This document shows, piece after piece, positions 1 to 9,749 of a stretch of DNA of 64,000 nucleotides. Within the stretch, counting starts at the first letter, position 1, and the number at the start of each line of letters is the position of its first letter. The translations under genes and the position numbers were made by a program. The DNA is from an uncultured Tissierellia bacterium (GTDB lineage: Bacteria; Bacillota; Clostridia; Tissierellales; Tissierellaceae), in contig CAMIXG010000001.1 of assembly GCA_946402705.1 (NCBI GenBank), positions 204,230 through 268,229 of the forward strand, written 5' to 3'. The notes under the pieces were generated by a model. That model was given only the letters and a program-made list of their open reading frames with translations. It was not told the DNA's origin and made no database searches.

Positions 1-2
1 CA

Positions 3-1946
3 TTATTTAGTTACACTATCTATAAGGGCTCCATCTGCATAGATATCAAATCTAGCTCCTGCTAATCCCTCTGTTCCAATCCTTACATCTCCTGCTGAAA
101 CACTTTGATTATATACTGTTGTTGTTTCGCCATTTTGACTTCTTTCAACTCTTATAACAGTACCTTCTTTAGCTACATTGATTGTTAACTGTACAGGATT
201 CATTTTTTGCTTATCATCTTTTTTATCTTCTTTTTCTTTATCTTTATCTTTTTCTTCTTTTTCTTTTTCCTTATCAGTTTCTTTTTTACCGTTACCATCA
301 CTGATTTTAACACTTACCACAGTATTTTTATTTAATTCTTCTCCTGTTGGGTAACTTTGCCATACTATAGTGCCTTTTGGTTCTGAACTTGCTTCTTCAT
401 GAGCACTACCTAATTTTAAATTATTTTTTGCAAGTTCTGCTTTAGCCTCATCTAGTGTTAATGCCAATAATTTTGGCATTACAATTTTAGTTTCTTCTTT
501 ACCTTGGGTTACCTTTACAGTTATTACAGTACCTGCTTCAACTTCTCTACCTGCTGGTATATCTTGTTCTATAATTTTTCCAGCTTCTCCTGTTTCAGAT
601 TTTACATAGCTTGGGCTTAGTTTAAGTTTCATTCTTCTAGCTATAGTTTCAGCTTGGTATATATTTTGATTTAAGAAATCTGGCACCTCTACTGGTCCAC
701 CATTTTCACTTATGACTATAACAACTGGATAGTCTTTTTTAAACTTAGTTCCTGCTACTGGATCTTGTTCTATAACGATTCCAGCCTTTTCATTTTCTAC
801 TGGTTTTCTATTTATAGTGTAGGTTATACCTAAATCATCTGCCATTTTTTTAGCTTCTGCTTCTGTTTGCAGTGTTAAGTCTGGCATAGTTATCTCTTCA
901 GATTTAAATAGGGTCATAACATAGTTTTTTCCAAAAAACACTCCTAAAACTATGACAAATGCTGATACTATACCTAGTATCGATCCCTTTACACTACCCT
1001 TGCTCTTTGATTTTGCCTTCTTATTTTTCTTCATTTTTTTAGCTTCCTTTTTTATCTCTTCTGTCGGTAATACTTGTGTGAATGAAGAAGTATCTTCCAT
1101 GCTATTTTTTTGCACTGGTCTAACATCTACTCTATCAAGTGCTGCTATAACTTCATCTAGGTTTTTAAACCTGTCTACTTGTTTTTTCTCAACACACTTT
1201 AATATGATATCCTCTAAAGCTTGTGGTATATTACTATTTAGTTCTCTTGGTGGAACTATATCTTCTTGTACATGTTTTAAGGCTACAGTTATAGGACTTT
1301 CACCCTTATATGGTAGTTCACCTGTTGCCATCTCATACATAACTATACCTAATGAATATATATCAGACCTTTCATCTGTATAGCCTCCCCTAGCTTGTTC
1401 TGGAGAGAAATAATGCACTGAGCCTAGGGCCTCTGATGTTGATGATATTGTAGAACTTGTAGCAGCTCTTGCTATACCAAAATCCATGACCTTTATTTGA
1501 TTGTCTTCATCCACCATAATATTTTGTGGTTTTATATCCCTATGGATTATATCATTTCTATGGGCTTCCTTTAGAGCAAGTCCTATTTCTCTTGTATATT
1601 CAATAGTTCTTGCAGGTCCAAATTTACCCTCTCTTCTAAGCTTATCCTTAAGAGTTTCTCCCTTTACATACTCCATGACAATATAATATACTGCCTTTCC
1701 ATCTATTTCGTCTGTTCCCACATCATATATATTTACTATATTTGAATGTGAAAGAGAAGCTGCTGCCTGAGATTCCATTCTAAACTTTGTTACAAACTCT
1801 TCATCTCTTGCAAACTCATCTTTTAATATTTTTATAGCAACATATCTGTTTAAAAGCCTACATTTTGCCTTATATACTGTTGCCATTCCACCTGTTCCTA
1901 TTACTTCTAATAGTTCATACCTTCCACCTAATAGATTACCTATCAT
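3..1946 (-). CDS. prkC: PASTA-domain Ser/Thr protein kinase PrkC
   Basis: Membrane Ser/Thr kinase expected to sense cell-wall fragments and phosphorylate envelope, division and translation proteins. 647 aa. Residues 9-270 form the kinase: glycine loop near 17-20, catalytic Lys39 in VAIK, HRD at 135-137 and DFG at 155-157. A basic juxtamembrane stretch (298-318) leads to one membrane helix (about 322-340), then three PASTA repeats (about 352-416, 419-483 and 488-551). A very charged Lys/Glu/Asp linker (553-582) and a beta-rich C-terminal domain follow. The start overlaps the prpC stop by 4 bases (ATGA), so kinase and phosphatase are translationally coupled. The stop lies 3 bases from the window edge and the gene is complete. 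The family assignment is certain; substrates are not visible. Confidence 0.97.
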   Translation of the reverse strand: MIGNLLGGRYELLEVIGTGGMATVYKAKCRLLNRYVAIKILKDEFARDEEFVTKFRMESQAAASLSHSNIVNIYDVGTDEIDGKAVYYIVMEYVKGETLKDKLRREGKFGPARTIEYTREIGLALKEAHRNDIIHRDIKPQNIMVDEDNQIKVMDFGIARAATSSTISSTSEALGSVHYFSPEQARGGYTDERSDIYSLGIVMYEMATGELPYKGESPITVALKHVQEDIVPPRELNSNIPQALEDIILKCVEKKQVDRFKNLDEVIAALDRVDVRPVQKNSMEDTSSFTQVLPTEEIKKEAKKMKKNKKAKSKSKGSVKGSILGIVSAFVIVLGVFFGKNYVMTLFKSEEITMPDLTLQTEAEAKKMADDLGITYTINRKPVENEKAGIVIEQDPVAGTKFKKDYPVVIVISENGGPVEVPDFLNQNIYQAETIARRMKLKLSPSYVKSETGEAGKIIEQDIPAGREVEAGTVITVKVTQGKEETKIVMPKLLALTLDEAKAELAKNNLKLGSAHEEASSEPKGTIVWQSYPTGEELNKNTVVSVKISDGNGKKETDKEKEKEEKDKDKEKEDKKDDKQKMNPVQLTINVAKEGTVIRVERSQNGETTTVYNQSVSAGDVRIGTEGLAGARFDIYADGALIDSVTK

Positions 1947-2689
1947 TTCTTCACCTCATTACTGAATTTGATGGCTATTATAGTGCTGTTATCTAATCCG
2001 CCACGATTATTTGCTGCTGTTATTATATCTTCACAAGAAGTTTGTAGATTTTGTGAATTATTAAATTCTTCTAAGATTTCTTCATCTTTTAGCATATTAG
2101 TGATTCCATCTGTCATTATAAGTAATATATCTTCTTTTTTAAACTTTTCTTTGATTAAGTCTATCTCTATTATACTGCTACTACCTATAGCTCTAGTTAT
2201 CATATTTTTCTTAGGATGATTTCTAGCTTCTTCCTTAGTAATTCCACCATATTTTACTAGTTGATTTACAAAAGAATGATCTTCTGTAAGTTGTTCCATT
2301 TCATTGTTTCTTATCAAATATGCACGACTATCTCCCACATGTCCTAGATAAAAATATTTTTCACCTATATAACAAAGTATAATTGTTGTGCCCATACCAG
2401 TATAACATTCATCCTCTAAAGATTTTAAATAAATTTTTGTATTTGCTTCTTCCATTGAAGTTTTAATAGCCTTAAGTATTTCATCTTCTCCAAATAAATC
2501 ATCTTTATTTTCTTCAAAATTATTTGCTATAATCTCTTTTGCCATACTGCTGGCTACTTCTCCAGCCTTATGTCCTCCCATACCATCTGCTATGATATAG
2601 ATAGGAATATTTTTATCATCTGATACATAATATGTATCTTGATTTATTTTACGAACTTTACCTACATCTGATTTAGCTCCAACAACCAT
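1943..2689 (-). CDS. prpC: PP2C-family Ser/Thr phosphatase PrpC/Stp
   Basis: Metal-dependent PP2C phosphatase that reverses phosphorylation by the adjacent PrkC. 248 aa, typical for bacterial PrpC/Stp. The metal-binding Asp in NQD (residue 18), DGMGGH (35-40), GHVGDSRAY, TDGITNML and the C-terminal GxDN motif are all present, so the active site looks intact. The start is an ATG behind GAGGTG. The kinase gene begins inside its last codons. It lies between rlmN and prkC, the usual clostridial order. Confidence 0.97.
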   Translation of the reverse strand: MVVGAKSDVGKVRKINQDTYYVSDDKNIPIYIIADGMGGHKAGEVASSMAKEIIANNFEENKDDLFGEDEILKAIKTSMEEANTKIYLKSLEDECYTGMGTTIILCYIGEKYFYLGHVGDSRAYLIRNNEMEQLTEDHSFVNQLVKYGGITKEEARNHPKKNMITRAIGSSSIIEIDLIKEKFKKEDILLIMTDGITNMLKDEEILEEFNNSQNLQTSCEDIITAANNRGGLDNSTIIAIKFSNEVKK

Positions 2690-2698
2690 ATAATCACC

Positions 2699-3739
2699 TC
2701 ATATATTATTATTTTCTATGATAGAACGTCTTAGCTGACCACAAGAAGCACTTATATCTCTTCCCATTTCTCGTCTAACTGTAGTTTTTACTCCCAATTT
2801 TTCCAACTGCTTTTTAAACTTTGCTATATGACTATCTGAAGGGTTTATTTGTTTATATTCTTTTATTGGATTAAGTGGTATTAAATTTAAATGTGATTCT
2901 AAATCTCCAAATAAACTTGCCAGTTTCTTAGCATCTTCCATACTATCATTTATACCTTCAATCAAAGTATATTCAAAGGTTATTCTTCTATTAGCTTTTC
3001 CATTATAATATCTACAAGCCTCTAAAATTTCATCTATACTATATTTCTTAGATATGGGCATTATTTCTTTTCTTTTCTCATCATAGGCTGAATGAAGAGA
3101 TATGGCTAAGGTTACAGGTATATCTTCATCTGCCAAATCATATATCTTTGGAACCACGCCACATGTTGATAGGGTTATACTTCTAGCACTTATATTTCTA
3201 CCCTTTTCATCATTTATCAGTTTTAGAAACTTCACAACATTATCATAATTATCAAGTGGCTCTCCACTTCCCATCAATACTATATTGCTAATATTTTTGT
3301 CTAAATCTCTTTCTATAGTATATATTTCACTTATCATCTCTGCTGGAGTTAAGTTTCTTATTAAACCATCCTTTGTAGATGCGCAGAAAGAACAGTTCAT
3401 CCTACATCCCACCTGAGTTGATATACAAATAGAAGTACCATGTTTATATTCCATTGCTACAGCCTCTATTATATTACCATCATTTAAGAGATACAAATAT
3501 TTTTTAGTATCATCTATTTCAGATTGATATTTTTCATATATTTTTACATTATTTATAAAACTAACTTCATTTAATTTACTTCTAAGTTCCTTAGATATTG
3601 TTTGAATATCTTCTATGGAAGTCCCCTTATTTTTATGAATATAATTAAATATCTGCTGCGCTCTAAACTTCTTATCTCCCAATTCTACAACTAAGTCTTC
3701 CAACTCTTTTAGACTTAGACCATTTAATTCTATCTTCAA
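2699..3739 (-). CDS. rlmN: 23S rRNA A2503 / tRNA A37 C2-methyltransferase RlmN
   Basis: Radical SAM enzyme that methylates C2 of A2503 in 23S rRNA and of A37 in some tRNAs. The 4Fe-4S motif CxxxCxxC is at Cys112/116/119. The mechanistic C-terminal Cys, in SCGQL, is at about residue 333. The longest reading frame starts at a GTG at 3748, but that codon overlaps the only GGAG sequence. A TTG at 3739, 8 bases behind GGAG, is the better start (346 aa). The gene sits 16 bases after rsmB, so two rRNA-modifying enzymes are adjacent. Its position before prpC-prkC is conserved in Firmicutes. Confidence 0.95.
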   Translation of the reverse strand: MKIELNGLSLKELEDLVVELGDKKFRAQQIFNYIHKNKGTSIEDIQTISKELRSKLNEVSFINNVKIYEKYQSEIDDTKKYLYLLNDGNIIEAVAMEYKHGTSICISTQVGCRMNCSFCASTKDGLIRNLTPAEMISEIYTIERDLDKNISNIVLMGSGEPLDNYDNVVKFLKLINDEKGRNISARSITLSTCGVVPKIYDLADEDIPVTLAISLHSAYDEKRKEIMPISKKYSIDEILEACRYYNGKANRRITFEYTLIEGINDSMEDAKKLASLFGDLESHLNLIPLNPIKEYKQINPSDSHIAKFKKQLEKLGVKTTVRREMGRDISASCGQLRRSIIENNNI

Positions 3740-3755
3740 TAATCCCACTCCATTA

Positions 3756-5045
3756 TTATTTTTTAACTAGTTTACAAATGAAAAATCCATCTGTTTCATC
3801 TATATTTGGAAATATTCTTATCATATCTCCTTCTTTTTTAAAGTCTTCATTTTCTTTTAGAAATTTATCTATTATAGATTCATTTTCTTCTCTATTTATA
3901 GTACAAGTACTATATACTAATGTTCCACCTGATTTAACATAGTTTTTTGAAACACTAAGTATTTCATATTGTAGCTTTGATAGCTCAATTATATCATCAT
4001 AACTTCTATTATACTTTATTTCTGGACTTCCCATTATAGTTCCAAGTCCTGAACAAGGAGCATCTACTAAGCAATAATCTACCATATTTACTAAAGTTTT
4101 ATCTAAGCTTATAGCATCAAACTCTTCTGTTTCAATATTTTTAAGCTTTAGCCTCTTAGTATTCTCCCTTACAAGCTTTAGTCTATGTTCATATATATCT
4201 CTGGCTATAACCCTACCAGTATTATTCATTATTTCACCCAAATGGATTGACTTACCACCAGGAGCTGAACAAACATCTAAAACCAATGAATCTTCTTTAG
4301 GATTTATGACTTCTCCAACTAGAGTACTTCCCTCTCCCTGAACAGTAAATAAACCATTTTTAAATAGGTCTGTCTTAAATATATTCTTAGGATTATCTAT
4401 TATTATTGTATCTTTTGAAATTTTACTATCCCTTATACTATATCCCAAATTTATTAATTCTTCTTTAAGATTTTCTTTAGATGTGGTTAATCTATTGAAT
4501 CTTATAGCAAAATGTGGTACTTGATTATTAGCCTTGCATAAGTCCTCTGTAAAATCCAAGCCAAACTGTTTTTCCCAATATTCTACTAGCCACATAGGAT
4601 GAGAATATTTTATAGAAATATACTCTTTTTTATCCTTAGCACTTATTTTACCTAGATTTTCTTTATCTCTTGATATATTTCTAAGCACTCCATTTACAAA
4701 ACCTATACTTCCCTTGTTTCCAAATTTTTTAGCCAACTTTACAGACTCATTAACTGCTGCATTATCTGGTACCTTATCTAAGAAATACATCTGATATATT
4801 CCCATTAATAAAGTTGAATATATTTTACTATGTATTTTTTTCATCCTAACTTTTGATACTTTTTTCAAGATATATTCTAAGTATATCTTGTTTTCAATAA
4901 CTCCATATACAAGCTCTCTTATAAAGGCTTCATCTGAATATACTTCATATTTTTTTATATTGCTATTTAAAGTTATATTTGAATATGCCTTATTATATAA
5001 AACATCTTCTATTATAAGTACTGCTACTTCTCTTGCGTCTTTCAT
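3756..5045 (-). CDS. rsmB: 16S rRNA m5C967 methyltransferase RsmB
   Basis: SAM-dependent cytosine-5 methyltransferase acting on 16S rRNA C967. 429 aa. An N-terminal NusB-like helical domain (about 1-135) is followed by a Rossmann methyltransferase domain carrying a SAM-binding stretch around VCSAPGGKS, the catalytic motif DAPCSGLG and the second cysteine motif STCT. The start is an ATG behind GAGGAG. It follows yugP across a hairpin with a T-rich tail, so expression may be partly uncoupled from the upstream genes. Confidence 0.95.
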   Translation of the reverse strand: MKDAREVAVLIIEDVLYNKAYSNITLNSNIKKYEVYSDEAFIRELVYGVIENKIYLEYILKKVSKVRMKKIHSKIYSTLLMGIYQMYFLDKVPDNAAVNESVKLAKKFGNKGSIGFVNGVLRNISRDKENLGKISAKDKKEYISIKYSHPMWLVEYWEKQFGLDFTEDLCKANNQVPHFAIRFNRLTTSKENLKEELINLGYSIRDSKISKDTIIIDNPKNIFKTDLFKNGLFTVQGEGSTLVGEVINPKEDSLVLDVCSAPGGKSIHLGEIMNNTGRVIARDIYEHRLKLVRENTKRLKLKNIETEEFDAISLDKTLVNMVDYCLVDAPCSGLGTIMGSPEIKYNRSYDDIIELSKLQYEILSVSKNYVKSGGTLVYSTCTINREENESIIDKFLKENEDFKKEGDMIRIFPNIDETDGFFICKLVKK

Positions 5046-5066
5046 TTTACACTCCTCATAAAATAG

Positions 5067-5090
5067 AAAATAGGGGTAGTCCCCCTATTA
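5067..5090 (-). terminator. Hairpin with T-rich tail between yugP and rsmB
   Basis: A stem of ATAGGGG against CCCCTAT (5070-5076 and 5082-5088) overlaps the yugP stop codon. On the minus strand it is followed by a T-rich stretch. It may be a weak intra-operon terminator or an RNA processing/stability element, because rsmB, rlmN and prkC lie downstream without an obvious new promoter. Confidence 0.5.
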
Positions 5091-5810
5091 GTCTCTCCTT
5101 CTATTCACATAACTAAGTATTCTTAATAACTCTCCTATAGATACTAATATAGCTGCTATATAAGTCATTGCAGCTGCTTGTAATACCTTTTTTGCTCCAT
5201 CTACTTTTTCATAAGATAGAATTCCATTTTCAAGTTGTACCAAGGCTCTTTTACTTGCATCAATCTCAACTGGTAATGTTATAACTTGAAAAAATACAAC
5301 TGCTAAAAATAAAGCTATAGCAATTTGTATAAAAGCTTCACTCACTAATGAACCTGCCCCACTAAAAGCAAATCCTATGAAGATTAAAATCCAAACAAAC
5401 TTATTACCTATGTTCACTACTGGTACTATAGAATTTCTAAGTTTAAGTGGTACATATCCTTCTGCATCTTGGATTGCATGTCCAACTTCATGTGCTGCAA
5501 CCCCAAAAGCTGCTATATCATTTCCATCATAAACTGCACTTGATAACCTTAAAACTTTTGTCCTTGGGTCATAGTGGTCTGATAACTGACCTGCTACTCT
5601 TTCAATCCTAACATTAGTAAGCCCATTTCTATCAAGTATAGTTCTAGCCACATCACAACCATTATAATCTGTTCCACTAGCTACCTGACTATATTTTGCA
5701 AATCTGCTTTTTATAAGACTTTGAGCCCAAATAGAAACTATCACAGCTGGTAAAACAAACATTATCCAAGATGTATAGTAACCAGGTCCAAATAAAAATC
5801 CATTCATCAT
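5088..5810 (-). CDS. YugP-type zinc metallopeptidase (membrane)
   Basis: Putative membrane-bound neutral zinc metallopeptidase of the YugP family. 240 aa. There is an N-terminal membrane segment (about 12-32), a zinc-binding HEVGH at 107-111, and two or three further hydrophobic segments in the C-terminal half (about 130-185 and 205-230). The substrate is unknown for the family. It lies between fmt and rsmB in the housekeeping run, which is its usual clostridial position. The ATG is preceded by GGAG at slightly long spacing. Confidence 0.88.
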   Translation of the reverse strand: MMNGFLFGPGYYTSWIMFVLPAVIVSIWAQSLIKSRFAKYSQVASGTDYNGCDVARTILDRNGLTNVRIERVAGQLSDHYDPRTKVLRLSSAVYDGNDIAAFGVAAHEVGHAIQDAEGYVPLKLRNSIVPVVNIGNKFVWILIFIGFAFSGAGSLVSEAFIQIAIALFLAVVFFQVITLPVEIDASKRALVQLENGILSYEKVDGAKKVLQAAAMTYIAAILVSIGELLRILSYVNRRRD

Positions 5811-5823
5811 ACAATCATCTCCA

Positions 5824-6753
5824 TTATTTAAAAACTATACCACTTTCTATTGAGTTTCCCTTTAAATAATCAGCTACCAACATTTTCTTCTTATTTGGAA
5901 ACTGTATTTCAAAAACTTTTAGTAAACCCTGTCCACATTTTATATATATATACTCTTTATCCACTCTTACTATCTGTCCTAATGGAACTTCTATATCTTC
6001 ATCACTTACTTCTGCCCCATGTATCTTAACTATTTCATCATTAAGATAGGTAAAAGCTGATGGCCAAGGTTTAAGTCCTCTAATTAGATTCCTAATTTCA
6101 AAAGCTGACTTGTTCCAATCTATATGTCCCAGTTCCTTGTTCATCATTGATGCATAAGAAGATAAACTATCATCTTGTTTCTTTTTACTTAAGCTTCCAT
6201 CTACTAGTCCTAATATGGCTTCTGGTAACATTTTTCCACCAAGTTTTGATAACTTTTCTGTTATAGTTATAGCATCATCTTCATCTTCTATAGCTATACT
6301 TTCTTTTAATATCATGTCTCCAGTATCCAGACCTTCTTGGATTTCCATTATAGTTACACCAGTTTCCTTTTCACCATCTATTATAGACCAATTAATAGGA
6401 GCCGCCCCTCTGTATTTTGGAAGCAAGGAGGCATGAACATTTATAATATCATATTTAGGTATTTCTAAAATAGATTTTCTTATTATTTGTCCATAGGCTA
6501 CCACTACTATAAAGTCTGGATCAAGTGCCTTTATTTTTTCAACTGACTCTTTAGAGTTTACATTCTTAGGCTGATAAACTTCAAATCCCAGCTCTAAGGC
6601 TTTTTCCTTAACAGGTGTGGCTTGTAGCTTCTTTCCTCTACCTTTTGGTTTATCTTCCTGTGTTATAACTAAATCTACAGTATATCCTGACTCATGGAGT
6701 GAAACTAAACTTGGCACTGCAAACTCAGGAGTTCCCATAAATACTATTTTCAT
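5824..6753 (-). CDS. fmt: Methionyl-tRNA formyltransferase Fmt
   Basis: Transfers a formyl group from 10-formyl-THF to initiator Met-tRNA. 309 aa from the chosen ATG. The catalytic triad is visible as Asn105 and His107 (NVH) and Asp143 in GLDTGD, with the SLLPKYRG loop after the His. The C-terminal OB-like domain begins near residue 205. A longer ORF starts at 6765 inside def; the ATG at 6753 matches the usual N-terminus (MKIVFMGTP) and lies 2 bases after the def stop, which suggests coupling with def. Confidence 0.97.
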   Translation of the reverse strand: MKIVFMGTPEFAVPSLVSLHESGYTVDLVITQEDKPKGRGKKLQATPVKEKALELGFEVYQPKNVNSKESVEKIKALDPDFIVVVAYGQIIRKSILEIPKYDIINVHASLLPKYRGAAPINWSIIDGEKETGVTIMEIQEGLDTGDMILKESIAIEDEDDAITITEKLSKLGGKMLPEAILGLVDGSLSKKKQDDSLSSYASMMNKELGHIDWNKSAFEIRNLIRGLKPWPSAFTYLNDEIVKIHGAEVSDEDIEVPLGQIVRVDKEYIYIKCGQGLLKVFEIQFPNKKKMLVADYLKGNSIESGIVFK

Positions 6754-6754
6754 T

Positions 6755-7228
6755 TTATTCACCATCTTCTTCTAAAAATATTTCCTCTGTCATCTTATCT
6801 ATATACAATATTCCATCTAAATGGTCTGTCTCATGGCAAATTATTCTAGCTAAAAAACCTTTTGCCTCCAAGACTAACTCTTCTCCATTTTCATTCAAAT
6901 ACTTAACCTTTACATCACTAGGTCTATCAACTAGTCCATTTCTATTAGGTACAGATAAACAACCTTCCATATCTGATAGACAACCTTCTGATTCTAATAT
7001 AACAGGGTTAACCATCTTTATGGTTCCTCTTCCACTACCATCATTTACAACTATTACTCTTTTAAGGATGCCTATTTGTGGTGCTGCAAGGCCTACTCCA
7101 TCTGCATGATGCATAGTTTCATCCATATCTTCTAAAAGCTCTACTATTCTATCTGTTACTTCATCTACTTCTCTAGATTTTTTTCTAAGAATTGGATCTC
7201 CATCTAATCTTATTTGTCTTATTGCCAT
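6755..7228 (-). CDS. def: Peptide deformylase
   Basis: Removes the N-formyl group from nascent proteins. 157 aa, a short type-1 form. Motif 1 GVGLAAPQ is at 44-51, motif 2 EGCLSVP at 88-94 with metal ligand Cys90, and motif 3 HETDH at 132-136. An extra EGCLS at 81-85 just before motif 2 looks like a local duplication. Preceded by a GGAGG ribosome site and directly coupled to fmt. Confidence 0.97.
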   Translation of the reverse strand: MAIRQIRLDGDPILRKKSREVDEVTDRIVELLEDMDETMHHADGVGLAAPQIGILKRVIVVNDGSGRGTIKMVNPVILESEGCLSDMEGCLSVPNRNGLVDRPSDVKVKYLNENGEELVLEAKGFLARIICHETDHLDGILYIDKMTEEIFLEEDGE

Positions 7229-7243
7229 TTTATAACCTCCATT

Positions 7244-9697
7244 TTAAATTATTGATGTAGGATTAATATCTACACTCAGCTTTATATCTTTCAAATTTAT
7301 TTTATTAATATTTTCTATACCTATATTTTTAACTATTTTTTTGACTAAAAACATCTCACTATCATCTGCTTTTATCATAATATGCCATCTAAAATTGTTT
7401 TTTATTTTCTCAAGTCCTGCTGGATAGGGTCCTAAAATTTGAACCTTTCCACTTAGGTACTCATTAGCTTCTATTTCTTTATAAAGAGCAATTTTGATAT
7501 CACCTATACTTTGCCTAACTCTATTATACCCTTCTCCATAAACTAAAATGTTTACAATATTCTTAAAAGGTGGGTAGGCAAAAGCCTTTCTAATCCTTAA
7601 TTCTTCCTCATAAAAACCCTCATAGTTATGTTCTTTAGCATATTGCAGACTATAATGTTCTGGATTATAGCTTTGAAGTATTACCCTTCCCAAGTCTTTA
7701 CTCCTACCAGCCCTACCTGCTACCTGAGTAGTTAGCTGAAAAGATCTCTCACTGGATCTAAAATCTGGTAGGTTTAAAGTAGTATCTGCAGCTATTATAC
7801 CCACTAAAGTAACATTTTCAAAATCTAATCCCTTAGATATCATTTGTGTTCCTATTAGAATATCTATCTCCTTAGCCTTCATCCTACCTAGTGTTTCCTC
7901 ATAACTATTTTTTTGCCCCATTGTATCTGTATCCATTCTTGCTACAGTGGCGTCTTTAAACATCTCTCTAGTTATATATTCAACCTGTTCTGTTCCTATA
8001 CCAAAATGTTTTATATATTCACTTCCACATTCTGGACATAATTTTGGGACTATTTGTGTGTCCCCACAATAGTGACATTTAACCCTTCCAATATTCTTAT
8101 GATAGGTCATAGATACATCACAGGACTTACATTTTAAAACATAACCACAGGCCCTACATGATATGAAAGATGTAAAACCTCTTTTATTTAAAAATAGTAT
8201 GGTCTGCTTTTTGTTTTCCAAATTATATTTTATACCATCATAAAGAGCCTTACTAAATATAGTTTTATTACCTAATTCTAGCTCTTCCCTCATGTCTATG
8301 ATATTGACTTCTGGCATATTTTTATTTACCCTTTCTTCCAAGGTAAGTAATTTATACTTCATCATGTCCTTTGCCTTATAATAAGTTTCTATGCTTGGAG
8401 TCGCTGTACCTAATACAAGGCTGGCATTTTCAAGTTCTATCCTTTTTCTAGCCACTTCAATTGTATCATACTTAGGATTATTTGACGATTTGTAACTATC
8501 TTCATGCTCCTCATCTATTATAATTAATCCTAAATCTTTGACTGGAGCAAAAACCGCTGATCTTGCCCCAACTACAATTTTAACCTTACCATCTCTTATC
8601 ATTCTCCATTGGTCAAATCTTTCTCCACTTGATAGTTTGCTATGAAGAACTGCTACTTGACCTTTAAACCTGCCTATAAATCTGTCTATAGTCTGTGGTG
8701 TAAGAGCTATCTCTGGAACTAAAATAATAGAGTCTTTTCCCTCTTCTATCATTTTTTCAACTAACTGAAGATATATTTCCGTTTTACCACTACCAGTTAC
8801 TCCGTGGATTAAATAGGTATCTTGTCCCCCATTTATTATCTTATTATAGACATTTTCTTGCTCTTTATTTAATATAAATTTATTATATTTTTCTATTTTT
8901 TTACTTACAGGATTTCTGACTACTTCCCTGTCTTCTACCAATAGAATGTTTTTCTTTTCCAAAGTTTTTATTGGAGAATTACTTATTTCCAAGTCTGTCA
9001 TTATATCCTTTAACCTAGCTTCTAAACCATCTTGCTCAAGTAGGTAATCTATAACTTCTAGTTGCTTTTTACTGATTTTTTCATGGTCTTGATTATCTCT
9101 GGACTTTAGCCTTACTAGTTTTTCATACTTTTTATTTATCTCAGTATTTATGTCTATATAAATCTCAATAAACTTTCGATTATCTAAACTTGTTAGAAAA
9201 TCATTTATTTTATTTATCTTTAGTTCCTCTTTAAGCTTTGATAAAAGTACATAATCTTTATTTTCTAAGTAACTGATTATCTTTACTTCTTCTGCTTCTA
9301 AGTTTAGTAACAAACTATAATCTATACTTTCACCTAGCCTTATAAAGGTATTAATTCGCTTATAATTACCAGGTGGTAATACTAGATTTAATCCATCTAA
9401 ATAAGAAGCTAGATAAAACTCACTTATCCACTTACTAAGCTTAAGTAAATTATCAGATATAATAGGCTTATCATCCAATATATCAATTATGGACTTTAGT
9501 TTATATTTGGACTGGAAGTCTTCAAGTAGGTTTATGACTATGCCCTGTATATTTTTATTTCCCTTACCAAATGGAACTATAACCCTCATGCCAGGTTTTA
9601 CTACGCCCTTAAGATTCTCGTCTATCTTATAAGTAAAAGGCTTATCTGTATTTATAGAATTATTTTCAACTATTACTTCTGCAAAATTAAAATTCAT
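7244..9697 (-). CDS. priA: Primosomal replication-restart helicase PriA
   Basis: Superfamily 2 3'-5' helicase that reloads the replisome at stalled forks. 817 aa. It has an N-terminal 3'BD-like domain (about 1-105), a winged-helix region, the Walker A GVTGSGKTE (about 300), a DEEH box, and a zinc-binding insert with eight cysteines arranged as CxxC pairs (about 510-565) inside the helicase core. The C-terminal domain is complete. The start is an ATG behind AAGGATGG, just downstream of the coaBC terminator. Confidence 0.97.
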   Translation of the reverse strand: MNFNFAEVIVENNSINTDKPFTYKIDENLKGVVKPGMRVIVPFGKGNKNIQGIVINLLEDFQSKYKLKSIIDILDDKPIISDNLLKLSKWISEFYLASYLDGLNLVLPPGNYKRINTFIRLGESIDYSLLLNLEAEEVKIISYLENKDYVLLSKLKEELKINKINDFLTSLDNRKFIEIYIDINTEINKKYEKLVRLKSRDNQDHEKISKKQLEVIDYLLEQDGLEARLKDIMTDLEISNSPIKTLEKKNILLVEDREVVRNPVSKKIEKYNKFILNKEQENVYNKIINGGQDTYLIHGVTGSGKTEIYLQLVEKMIEEGKDSIILVPEIALTPQTIDRFIGRFKGQVAVLHSKLSSGERFDQWRMIRDGKVKIVVGARSAVFAPVKDLGLIIIDEEHEDSYKSSNNPKYDTIEVARKRIELENASLVLGTATPSIETYYKAKDMMKYKLLTLEERVNKNMPEVNIIDMREELELGNKTIFSKALYDGIKYNLENKKQTILFLNKRGFTSFISCRACGYVLKCKSCDVSMTYHKNIGRVKCHYCGDTQIVPKLCPECGSEYIKHFGIGTEQVEYITREMFKDATVARMDTDTMGQKNSYEETLGRMKAKEIDILIGTQMISKGLDFENVTLVGIIAADTTLNLPDFRSSERSFQLTTQVAGRAGRSKDLGRVILQSYNPEHYSLQYAKEHNYEGFYEEELRIRKAFAYPPFKNIVNILVYGEGYNRVRQSIGDIKIALYKEIEANEYLSGKVQILGPYPAGLEKIKNNFRWHIMIKADDSEMFLVKKIVKNIGIENINKINLKDIKLSVDINPTSII

Positions 9698-9714
9698 TAA
9701 ACCATCCTTTATAA

Positions 9715-9749
9715 AACAAAAGCTAGATATTATCTAGCTTTTGTTTTTA
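9715..9749 (-). terminator. Long palindromic terminator at the end of coaBC
   Basis: A nearly perfect inverted repeat of 17 bases per arm (9715-9731 and 9733-9749), A-rich on the outside and T-rich on the opposite strand. The coaBC stop codon lies inside it, so the repeat also encodes the last residues of CoaBC. It should work on either strand. priA starts 17 bases further on. Confidence 0.8.

Noticed and set aside
952..1383. 143-aa plus-strand ORF antisense to prkC, and many similar ORFs opposite other genes
   Set aside because: They lie within well-supported minus-strand genes, have no ribosome sites, and show Ser/Phe/Leu-rich compositions typical of reverse-frame translation.
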